36,761 bases of DNA from Candidatus Fermentibacterota bacterium. Lineage in GTDB: Bacteria; Fermentibacterota; Fermentibacteria; Fermentibacterales; JCC-6. Under the pieces are notes generated by a model, which made no database searches, was not told where the DNA came from, and saw only the letters and a list, made by a program, of their open reading frames with translations. Numbering within the stretch: the stretch's first letter is position 1; every line of letters starts with the position of its first letter. The stretch spans positions 1-36,761 of the forward strand of contig QNDS01000004.1 in assembly GCA_003644925.1 (NCBI GenBank). The letters run 5' to 3'. Both the position numbers and the translations under genes were made by a program. Positions 16,774 through 23,367 of this stretch are shown one piece after another.

Positions 16774-17735
16774 TTCTTCTCGCCGCTGGATTCAGCTTTC
16801 TCCAGTATTACGAATGATTTCCTGCCGGATAGCTTAAGAAGCATTTCCCCTAGAAGACCGAGGGATATGAACTGGAATCCAACTACCAGAAGGAGTACAC
16901 CGAGCAGCAGCAAAGGCCTTCTTCCTATGGGTTCCCCGCCGAACCAGAGAACGGTCATGTATGCGGATATCCCGAATCCGACAAGTGTAAGAAGCGTCCC
17001 TATAGCTCCGAAGAAATGCAGAGGCCGGTAGGAGTACCTGTGCAGGAAAAGAACTGTCAGGAGATCTGAGAACCCCCTGAAGAAACGGGCCACTCCATAT
17101 TTCGTCTTTCCATATTTCCTTGGTCTGTGGTGCACCACTTTCTCGCCCACTGAGAAACCCTGCTGTGCTGCAAGAACAGGGGTATAGCGATGCATTTCTC
17201 CATAGAGTTCCAGATTCTTGACCACGTTATTCCTGTAGACCTTCAGCCCGCAGTTGAAATCATGGAGCTTCACGCCTGTTGTGAGTTTAACCGTGAAATT
17301 GAACAGTTTCGAAGGAAGAGTCTTGCCTGCCGGATCCTTCCGGTTCTTCTTCCAGCCGCTTACAAGATCGTAATTCTTCTCCTCCATGAGGCTTATCATC
17401 TCGTTTATTTCGGACGGATCATCCTGAAGGTCGGCATCCATTGTCACCACGAATTTACCCGATGATTCAGCGAAACCAGCTGCAAGAGCTGCAGCTTTTC
17501 CCTGGTTGCTGTTCAGTTTGAGACCCTTCAGAGGGAATCGGGAGGAGAGTTCAACGATGCGTTCCCAGGTTCCATCAGTGCTTCCATCATCGATCACAAT
17601 GATTTCATACAGCACATCCTTCATGCATTCACTGATCTCCCGAGCAAGCTCGGATATACTTTCTTCCTCGTTGAATGCCGGAATCACTATAGAAACATCC
17701 AGGTTCCTGCCGCTTTTTTCCGAAACCAAGTTCAT
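16770..17735 (-). CDS. GT2 polyprenyl-phosphate glycosyltransferase (CsbB/GtrB/DPM1-like)
   Basis: A 321-residue GT-A glycosyltransferase with two C-terminal membrane helices (roughly 230-260 and 275-305). N-terminal SIVIPAFNEEESI, VIDDGSTDGT, the metal-binding DAD at 100-102 followed by LQDDP, and FNCGLKVY are typical of enzymes that move a sugar from a nucleotide donor to undecaprenyl phosphate (CsbB, GtrB, ArnC). In Bacillus, CsbB supplies YfhO, and a YfhO gene lies four genes downstream. I chose the ATG at 17733-17735, which sits just after AAAGGGG and 11 bases past the LpxH stop; an in-frame ATG at 17759 inside lpxH has no ribosome site. The stop overlaps the GT4 start. Confidence 0.92.
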   Translation of the reverse strand: MNLVSEKSGRNLDVSIVIPAFNEEESISELAREISECMKDVLYEIIVIDDGSTDGTWERIVELSSRFPLKGLKLNSNQGKAAALAAGFAESSGKFVVTMDADLQDDPSEINEMISLMEEKNYDLVSGWKKNRKDPAGKTLPSKLFNFTVKLTTGVKLHDFNCGLKVYRNNVVKNLELYGEMHRYTPVLAAQQGFSVGEKVVHHRPRKYGKTKYGVARFFRGFSDLLTVLFLHRYSYRPLHFFGAIGTLLTLVGFGISAYMTVLWFGGEPIGRRPLLLLGVLLLVVGFQFISLGLLGEMLLKLSGRKSFVILEKAESSGEKK

Positions 17736-17746
17736 CACCCCTTTAG

Positions 17747-18499
17747 TTATTCCCTGCATTCGGGACTGTTGGAGGAATACTCAAGAAGTTCTTCTGCTTC
17801 CACACCATCTCTCATGTGGAAGTAGGTGAATCTTGTCAGCCAGTCTCCAAGAGAAACATAAGTACTTTCATCAGTCCTGATAAGAGTATCGAGGTGTGTA
17901 TGACCGGTGATGATAATATCAATACCTTCATCGAATTTCTCATTGATCCATTTCTGCATCCCGGACGGTATTCTATCAAGATCACGCCTGAGAATTCTCT
18001 TGCTGGTATCTGAGAAATATCTCGCGAGAAATGTACCTAGATCCGGATGAAGAAGATAGAAGAGGAACCTGCTTATCGTCGATCTGAGGACCGGCTTCAT
18101 CAGCTTATATCCGATATCACCCGGTCCTAGGCCGTCGCCATGAGAAAGAAGTACCTTTTTACCATCGAAATCCAGTATCAGATAATCATCCGGATGGAGT
18201 ACGGCTTCAGTCGATTCAACGAAATGTTTTCCGACCCAGAAGTCGTGATTTCCCGGAATGAAATGGAATACCCAGCCCTTATCCGTCAGTTTCCTTATTG
18301 AGGAGATACATCTTTCGTACCCGGAGGGGATTACAGTTCTGTATTCGAACCAGAAATCGAAGAGATCACCCAGTATCCAGAGCTCCCCCGGATCGAATGA
18401 ATCATGGATGTAATCAAGAAAGGAAATGAGCGCTTCCCGACCGGGATGAAACTCCGGTTCCGGAAAAAGATGGACGTCACTCAGGAAGAATCTATCCAT
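17747..18499 (-). CDS. lpxH: UDP-2,3-diacylglucosamine pyrophosphohydrolase, Bacteroidetes-type LpxH
   Basis: A 250-residue calcineurin-like phosphoesterase that should cleave UDP-2,3-diacylglucosamine to lipid X in lipid A synthesis. All metal motifs are present: DVH (Asp8, His10), GDLFD (Asp45, Asp48), GNHD (84-86), SHGDG (His120, Asp122) and GHTH (His200, His202). The segments GDLFDFWFEY, HGDGLGPGD and GYKLMKP resemble the LpxH subtype I know from Bacteroidetes. If so, the cell makes lipid A or a related saccharolipid, which implies an outer membrane. A related substrate within this operon's own pathway remains possible. The ATG shares a base with the preceding stop (TAATG). Confidence 0.87.
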   Translation of the reverse strand: MDRFFLSDVHLFPEPEFHPGREALISFLDYIHDSFDPGELWILGDLFDFWFEYRTVIPSGYERCISSIRKLTDKGWVFHFIPGNHDFWVGKHFVESTEAVLHPDDYLILDFDGKKVLLSHGDGLGPGDIGYKLMKPVLRSTISRFLFYLLHPDLGTFLARYFSDTSKRILRRDLDRIPSGMQKWINEKFDEGIDIIITGHTHLDTLIRTDESTYVSLGDWLTRFTYFHMRDGVEAEELLEYSSNSPECRE

Positions 18500-18999
18500 T
18501 ATTCCCCGCTCTGGATTTGAGCTAGAAGCCTTGCTGGCGCTCCAAAACCACTTTCCGAGAAGACCTCACCGTCTGAAGTCATAATCAGGCAGGATGGCAG
18601 GATACTGGTATCGATAACTTCCATAACGGTTGAGTCGGCCAGGAATACCGGCAGAGATATCTCCATATTGTTTACAACCCGCTGCGCATGATTGCGTGAT
18701 TCATGGTCCGGCTGCAGCGGCAGCACAAGATATAGAGTATCAAGTGTGGTTAAAAAACGGAGATCGTCCTGCATCTCGTCGTATTTTTCAAGAGGAAGCC
18801 AGTAATACAGGATTACATCAGTTCCGGGAGGAGCCTGTACCGTGTCTCCTGTGGGTGCAATGAGAATACCGGGCAGCTGTACTGTAAGCGGAGCAATTGA
18901 GGTTGAGTCTATATCACCGGATACAGTTTCCTCCGTTCGCTCATCGCAACCGCAGATAGGAATCAAGGCAATCATAACCAGAACAATCATTCTTTTCAT
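18499..18999 (-). CDS. Thioredoxin-like lipoprotein lacking catalytic cysteines
   Basis: A 166-residue predicted lipoprotein: MKRMIVLVMIALIPICGC gives a signal peptide with lipobox ICG-C (Cys18). The rest looks like a redoxin/thioredoxin fold: VILYYWLPLEKYDEM stands where TlpA-like proteins have a WxxWCxxC segment, and LPSCLIMTSDGEV resembles the cis-proline region. The CxxC is missing, so it is unlikely to be an oxidoreductase and may be a binding or sensing protein. The fold call is by pattern only. I start at the ATG at 18997-18999, just after the previous TAA, with GGAAAG upstream; a longer in-frame extension to 19140 runs through the preceding gene and has no signal-peptide logic. Confidence 0.72.
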   Translation of the reverse strand: MKRMIVLVMIALIPICGCDERTEETVSGDIDSTSIAPLTVQLPGILIAPTGDTVQAPPGTDVILYYWLPLEKYDEMQDDLRFLTTLDTLYLVLPLQPDHESRNHAQRVVNNMEISLPVFLADSTVMEVIDTSILPSCLIMTSDGEVFSESGFGAPARLLAQIQSGE

Positions 19000-19000
19000 A

Positions 19001-19480
19001 TTAATGTCTTTCCATAGTAAAAATCGAAAACAGGTCGACAGGCCAGGATTCAGAGTTCTGAGAATGTATGAGAACCAGTGCCCCGGAATCATGCACATAA
19101 GAGGTGAAACAATGGTTCTGAGGGCTTTCTCTACGCGCACCCGGCGGAATATTGATACTCAACGTTGAAACAATCCTTACGAGAACATCACCTGTTTGGA
19201 TATCTCTCGCTGTAATAAGTTGAAAAGGATATAGATCATGCGTCCCGAAAGCTACGCAGCCGGGAAGCGGAGAATCAATCCCGTCATACATCCACCAGCT
19301 GCCGGGCCAGGCAGAATCGGTTTTAGAAAGTTCCGATGCATGTATTGCTATCTCTTCGAGGCTTGTGAATGTGGTCGCAGGTTTCCCGAAAAGTATAAGC
19401 GTCGATGAAAGAAGCAGAAATGCGATTACAGGGGGTAATAGCCTGCTGACTGTCGAATAAGGCCTCTGCAGATCATGCAT
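19001..19480 (-). CDS. Single-pass membrane protein coupled to the anti-sigma gene, function unknown
   Basis: About 159 residues: a short cytoplasmic N-terminus, one hydrophobic helix at residues 11-31 and about 128 residues that should face the periplasm, with no family I recognise. The ATG at 19478-19480 lies inside the last codons of the anti-sigma gene (8-base overlap), implying coupled translation. A longer frame starting at 19516 is possible. Because the anti-sigma protein has no membrane helix of its own, this protein may be its membrane or sensor partner; this is inference. It contains two cysteines in the external part and several tryptophans in an SAWPGSWWMY segment. Confidence 0.65.
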   Translation of the reverse strand: MHDLQRPYSTVSRLLPPVIAFLLLSSTLILFGKPATTFTSLEEIAIHASELSKTDSAWPGSWWMYDGIDSPLPGCVAFGTHDLYPFQLITARDIQTGDVLVRIVSTLSINIPPGARRESPQNHCFTSYVHDSGALVLIHSQNSESWPVDLFSIFTMERH

Positions 19481-19694
19481 TTGCCAGTATGCTTGAAACC
19501 GCGTTCTGCAGTTCATGGGGAGCCTTATACTGCATAAAATCCCTCATGGTTGTCTGAATGTTTGCAGTCTGCCGGAAGAACTCGCGGCAGTTCGGACATT
19601 CGTCCATATGATCCATAAGGGGTTTTTGCTGTTCTGCTGCCAGCTCCCCCGAAATGTAATCGTGCATGTTTAAATGAGCATCCTCACAGGTCAT
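19473..19694 (-). CDS. Zinc-binding anti-sigma factor (ZAS/zf-HC2), soluble
   Basis: A 73-residue protein with the anti-sigma zinc-finger signature H-x3-C-x2-C (His29, Cys33, Cys36 in HMDECPNC) and an upstream Cys3, directly following an ECF sigma gene. The family binds its sigma factor and holds it inactive until a signal (redox or envelope stress) arrives. Unlike many anti-sigma factors it ends after the cytoplasmic domain, with no membrane helix. GGGGAAG precedes the ATG, which comes one base after the sigma stop. Confidence 0.88.
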   Translation of the reverse strand: MTCEDAHLNMHDYISGELAAEQQKPLMDHMDECPNCREFFRQTANIQTTMRDFMQYKAPHELQNAVSSILANA

Positions 19695-19695
19695 G

Positions 19696-20253
19696 TTAAC
19701 TTCCCCCCATAGCTACGTTTTTCCAATCGGCAAGTAGATTCCGCAGTATTAACCTGCCTCTGTGTATTCTGGACCTCACTGTACCAATCGGAATATCAAG
19801 AATTGTTGCGATATCCGCGTAGGAAAACCCCTGTACGTCGCAGAGTATCACTGTATCCTTGAACTCATCGGGAAGATCTTCGATAGCTCTGGCAATATCT
19901 TCTTTCAGAAGATTATCCAGGCATTTGACACTGGGATCGGGGCCGTGCTTTCTCAACTCCGAAACATCTTCCCTGGCCATCTGTTCTATCCATTCCCCGG
20001 CCATACCAGCCGGTTTCCTGCTCATTCTACGGATTCTATTCAGAAACGTGTTTCGCATTATCGTAAACAACCATGCTCCCGCATTTGTTCCTATGGAGTA
20101 CTGCTTTTCTGATTTCAGCGCATTCAGATAAGTATCCTGGACAAGGTCAGATGCGTCTTCACCGTTCTTGCAGAGGTGCATCGCGTATCCATAGAGCCTG
20201 TCAAGATGACCGAGGACTTCCTTCTCAAAAATCTTTCTCCGCTTGCTTTTCAT
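19696..20253 (-). CDS. ECF-family RNA polymerase sigma factor
   Basis: A 185-residue sigma-70 family protein with region 2 (LYGYAMHLCKNGEDASDLVQDTY, then AWLFTIMRNTFLNRIRR) and region 4 (DLPDEFKDTVILCDVQGFSYADIA, then IPIGTVRSRIHRGR), and no regions 1 or 3, the ECF layout. It is the first gene of the - strand unit, followed by its putative anti-sigma factor, so it probably controls this operon and itself. I use the ATG at 20251-20253, which has GGAG 5 bases upstream; an in-frame ATG at 20304 has no clear ribosome site and would overlap the putative promoter. Confidence 0.92.
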   Translation of the reverse strand: MKSKRRKIFEKEVLGHLDRLYGYAMHLCKNGEDASDLVQDTYLNALKSEKQYSIGTNAGAWLFTIMRNTFLNRIRRMSRKPAGMAGEWIEQMAREDVSELRKHGPDPSVKCLDNLLKEDIARAIEDLPDEFKDTVILCDVQGFSYADIATILDIPIGTVRSRIHRGRLILRNLLADWKNVAMGGS

Positions 20254-20294
20254 GTTACTCCAAGCATATGAATTCCGTTGCTTGTAAACTAGCA

Positions 20295-20323
20295 AACGAA
20301 TCATACATATGCCAATAGGTTAC
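20295..20323 (-). promoter_or_regulatory. Possible ECF-type promoter of the sigma-led operon
   Basis: On the - strand GTAACC (20323-20318) is followed after 17 bases by TTCGTT (20300-20295), about 40 bases before the sigma-factor start. ECF promoters often have an AAC-containing -35 and a CGT-containing -10, so an autoregulated promoter fits by pattern. The match is short and uncertain. Confidence 0.3.
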
Positions 20324-20478
20324 TGCCGGGTACAACCTGTAGTAGTCCCCCCTTGCCAACGGCACAAAATATTGATAGTCTACCCCTGTAGATGGGTTTT
20401 ATTACTCGCGCATTTAATCGGGATTTCCTTGGCAGTTTAAGTAACTTTATTAGTTAAAACGGGGATGAAGTTTAAGAA

Positions 20479-20514
20479 ATGCAGATTATCCCTTGATATC
20501 TGAAATATCTGCAT
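20479..20514 (+). repeat. 8-bp inverted repeat in the nrdJ leader
   Basis: ATGCAGAT (20479-20486) and ATCTGCAT (20507-20514) are exact reverse complements; they can be extended by two pairs with one bulged base. The loop is about 20 bases and no T run follows. It ends 35 bases before the nrdJ start. It may be an operator or an mRNA hairpin; function unknown. Confidence 0.5.
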
Positions 20515-20549
20515 GGAGTTTCCCCCATTCAAGGGGCGGGAGGGCGTAG

Positions 20550-22961
20550 TTGGCGGAGTTCCACCTGCAGAGTGATCTATTTTCACAGACGGACAGCAAG
20601 GAACAAGTTGTTGAAGTAGATCGCCCTTCATCAGGTTTAAGCGGTTTAATCGAACCACAATTCAACAAAAATGCACAATTCGTTCTTAAGAAGCGTTACC
20701 TGAAGAGATCGGTTTCCGGGGAAATTCTTGAGGAACCATCGGACATGCTTCTTCGTGTTGCTGAGGCAGTTGCATCGGCAGAGGAGAAGTTCGGGAACGA
20801 TGTTCAGGAAATGACGATTACATTTTACAATATGATAGCGAAAAAGGAGTTTCTTCCCAATTCACCGACACTTATGAATGCCGGGCGGGAACTGGGCCAG
20901 TTATCAGCATGTTTCGTTCTTCCGATTGAAGACAGTATGGATAGCATATTCTCCGCTGTTAAGAATACTGCACTGATCCATAAGAGTGGCGGGGGAACAG
21001 GATTCTCGTTTTCCAGGATACGCCCTGTAAACGATACGGTAATGTCAACAAAGGGAGTTTCCAGCGGTCCGATATCCTTTATGAATGTTTTTGATAAAGC
21101 CACCGAAACTGTCAAGCAGGGCGGAGTTCGCCGGGGAGCGAATATGGCGGTTCTCAGAGTGGATCATCCGGACATCGACGAATTTATTAACGTGAAACGC
21201 AATATGGATAAGCTGAACAATTTCAACCTGTCGGTTGCAGCTACAGATGAATTCATGGATGCTGTTGAAAGGGGCTCAAAGTACAATATCGTCAACCCCA
21301 GAAACGGCGAGATAATCGACTCAAAAGATGCAAATGAAGTATTCGATGCAATTGTTGATTCCGCATGGAATTCAGGAGAACCCGGCTTGATCTTCATTGA
21401 CCGTATGAACGACGCGAACCCGACTCCGCATATTGCAGAGATTGAAGCCACGAATCCATGCGGTGAGCAGCCGCTGCTTCCATATGAAGCATGCAATCTG
21501 GGTTCTGTTAATGTTTCTATTATGACAGATAGATGCGAAAGCGGCAAATTCAGATTGAACTGGAACAGACTTGAAACAACTGTGAAAACTGCAGTTAGAT
21601 TTCTGGACGATGTCATTGAGATCAATCGCTATCCTCTTCCGGAGATCGCCGAAATGGTGGCAGGTAACCGGAAAATCGGTCTTGGTATTATGGGATTTGC
21701 CGATCTTCTATTCAAGCTGGAAATACCATACGATTCCGAGGAAGCGCTGCTGTTCGCTGAAGAACTTATGAGTTTTGTTGCGGAAAAGGGAAGAAAAGCA
21801 AGTATCGACCTGGCCAAGGAAAGAGGACCTTTTCCGAATTTCACTGGAAGTGTATATGACAATAAACATATGCCTCCGCTGCGTAATGCAACCGTCACCA
21901 CAATAGCTCCAACCGGTTCGATCAGTATACTTGCAGGTTGTTCGGGTGGTATTGAACCTGTATTTGCTCTTGTTTTTACAAGATCCAATCTTCTGGATGA
22001 GAATGATGAACTGCATGAAGTAGTACCCGAATTCGGGAGAATTGCAAGGGAGCGGGACTTCTTTTCAGAAGAGGTATTTGCGCAGGTTGCCCAGAAGGGG
22101 ACCTGCCAGGGAATTCTGGAGATCCCAAGAGATACCCAGAGGTTGTTTGTCACGTCTCATGATATCTCTCCTGCATACCACGTAAGAATGCAGGCTGCTT
22201 TTCAGAAATACACGGATAATGCTGTTTCAAAAACAGTGAATCTTCCGGAGAACGCTTCGCGCAAAAGTGTTGCCGAGGTATTCAAACTTTCCCGAAGACT
22301 CGGGTGCAAGGGTATCACAGTCTACCGGGATAAGAGCAGGGATAAACAGGTTCTTAACCTTGCTAAATCCAAGGAAGCGGAGAAGGCAGACGATATTGCC
22401 CTGCCTTCAGTTCCCATTGGTCCGCGTGACAGGGGAGACGTAACATCAGGGATAACAAGAAGAATCAGAACCGGGTGCGGTAAACTGTATGTAACTATAA
22501 ACATGGACGATAATGGCCCTGTTGAGCTATTTTCGCAGATGGGGAAAGCGGGCGGATGTGCCGCCAGTCAGTCTGAAGCGATTAGCAGGCTCATTTCACT
22601 TGCTTTGAGATCCGGCATCAGACCAGAGGCTATAGTTAAGGAACTTAAGGGAATCAGCTGCCATAGAATCGTATGGCAGGGCGGCAACAGGATTCTTTCA
22701 TGTGCTGATGCTATAGGCCAGACAATTGAGTGGTACATTGATGAAAAAATGCATGTATCATCCATGAATAATACGGACACCATTCAGTCCATTGAGCCGG
22801 TACCGGAAGAGGAAATTGCAAACAATATTGATGCAGGCTTTAACGATGAAGAGGTTGCAGAAAACCTTGCTGGAGCATGTCCCATGTGCGGAGGACCTCT
22901 CAAATACGAATCAGGGTGCGTGGCCTGCGCTCTCAATTGCGGCTACTCGGAATGCGGTTAA
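20550..22961 (+). CDS. nrdJ: Adenosylcobalamin-dependent (class II) ribonucleotide reductase
   Basis: Reduces ribonucleotides to deoxyribonucleotides using coenzyme B12, without oxygen being needed or harmful. The 803-residue single chain has Cys121 in QLSACFVLP, the active-site NPCGE (Asn302, Cys304, Glu306), APTGSISILAGCSGGIEP and VNLPENAS. Residues about 640-740 form the TSCPD domain (RRIRTGCGKLYVTIN to SCADAIGQTIEWY), and the end is a cysteine-rich zinc-ribbon-like tail (CPMCGGPL to CGYSECG) that likely carries the redox shuttle cysteines. The only upstream start is the TTG at 20550 with GGGAGG 6-8 bases before it. No intein is present. It is divergent from the sigma operon. Confidence 0.96.
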   Translation: MAEFHLQSDLFSQTDSKEQVVEVDRPSSGLSGLIEPQFNKNAQFVLKKRYLKRSVSGEILEEPSDMLLRVAEAVASAEEKFGNDVQEMTITFYNMIAKKEFLPNSPTLMNAGRELGQLSACFVLPIEDSMDSIFSAVKNTALIHKSGGGTGFSFSRIRPVNDTVMSTKGVSSGPISFMNVFDKATETVKQGGVRRGANMAVLRVDHPDIDEFINVKRNMDKLNNFNLSVAATDEFMDAVERGSKYNIVNPRNGEIIDSKDANEVFDAIVDSAWNSGEPGLIFIDRMNDANPTPHIAEIEATNPCGEQPLLPYEACNLGSVNVSIMTDRCESGKFRLNWNRLETTVKTAVRFLDDVIEINRYPLPEIAEMVAGNRKIGLGIMGFADLLFKLEIPYDSEEALLFAEELMSFVAEKGRKASIDLAKERGPFPNFTGSVYDNKHMPPLRNATVTTIAPTGSISILAGCSGGIEPVFALVFTRSNLLDENDELHEVVPEFGRIARERDFFSEEVFAQVAQKGTCQGILEIPRDTQRLFVTSHDISPAYHVRMQAAFQKYTDNAVSKTVNLPENASRKSVAEVFKLSRRLGCKGITVYRDKSRDKQVLNLAKSKEAEKADDIALPSVPIGPRDRGDVTSGITRRIRTGCGKLYVTINMDDNGPVELFSQMGKAGGCAASQSEAISRLISLALRSGIRPEAIVKELKGISCHRIVWQGGNRILSCADAIGQTIEWYIDEKMHVSSMNNTDTIQSIEPVPEEEIANNIDAGFNDEEVAENLAGACPMCGGPLKYESGCVACALNCGYSECG

Positions 22962-23058
22962 TCAGCCCCTTTTCTTTTCAGATATTATAGAGATCGTAAA
23001 CCGATCATCAGTTTTGACCTGCAGCGGGCTTGCATTTCACCTGCTCTTTTTATTAGAC

Positions 23059-23075
23059 TTCCGGTTCAACCGGAA
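23059..23075. repeat. Perfect 17-bp palindrome upstream of the PC4-like gene
   Basis: TTCCGGTT and AACCGGAA flank a single central C at 23067. The palindrome lies between nrdJ and the PC4-like gene, about 30 bases before the likely GTG start. No U tract follows, so an operator is more likely than a terminator. Confidence 0.6.
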
Positions 23076-23106
23076 TCAGTGAACTACTATATTGAATGGA
23101 GGAACT

Positions 23107-23319
23107 GTGGAGAAGACAATCAAGGATATAGAAAAAGGAGAGGACCTGATCAGAGTCGAGCTCTCCGAATTCAAGGGGAATCAGTACGTAGGAGTCAGGA
23201 TTTATTATATGGATGACAAGGGAGACTGGAAGCCGACCCGCAAGGGACTTACACTGGTTCCCGACGTGATGGTCCAGGTCCGTGATGCGTTAAATCAGGC
23301 ACTTGAAGACCTGGGGTAG
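23107..23319 (+). CDS. PC4/YdbC-like ssDNA-binding protein
   Basis: A 70-residue protein resembling the transcriptional coactivator p15 (PC4) family, also found in bacteria as YdbC. The pattern is one short beta-rich domain (DLIRVELSEFKGNQYVGVRIYY, then GDWKPTRKGLTL) followed by an amphipathic helix (VMVQVRDALNQALEDL). Such proteins dimerise and bind single-stranded or melted DNA; a general nucleic-acid role is inferred. I start at the GTG at 23107 because GGAGGA lies just upstream; a TTG at 23092 in frame would add five residues. It sits between nrdJ and tex. Confidence 0.85.
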   Translation: MEKTIKDIEKGEDLIRVELSEFKGNQYVGVRIYYMDDKGDWKPTRKGLTLVPDVMVQVRDALNQALEDLG

Positions 23320-23367
23320 ATTTCCAGCAAGCTGATTCAGTACACAAACAGTTCTGAAAGAGTGATA

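Larger units (their letters stand above)
20254..20549. other. Divergent intergenic region between the sigma operon and nrdJ
   Basis: 296 bases that must carry promoters for both directions. It holds a possible ECF promoter (20295-20323, - strand), a short inverted repeat TCTAC/GTAGA near 20377-20390, and a longer inverted repeat ATGCAGAT/ATCTGCAT at 20479-20514. I see no convincing cobalamin riboswitch or NrdR boxes, although nrdJ is B12-dependent. Confidence 0.5.

Noticed and set aside
20254-20549. Cobalamin riboswitch or NrdR boxes before nrdJ
   Set aside because: No recognisable B12 box or correctly spaced pair of NrdR sites; CACAAAATATTG near 20363 is only a partial single match.
20550-22961. 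Intein or split gene in nrdJ
   Set aside because: The conserved motifs follow at normal spacing and the length fits a class II reductase with TSCPD and zinc-ribbon domains.
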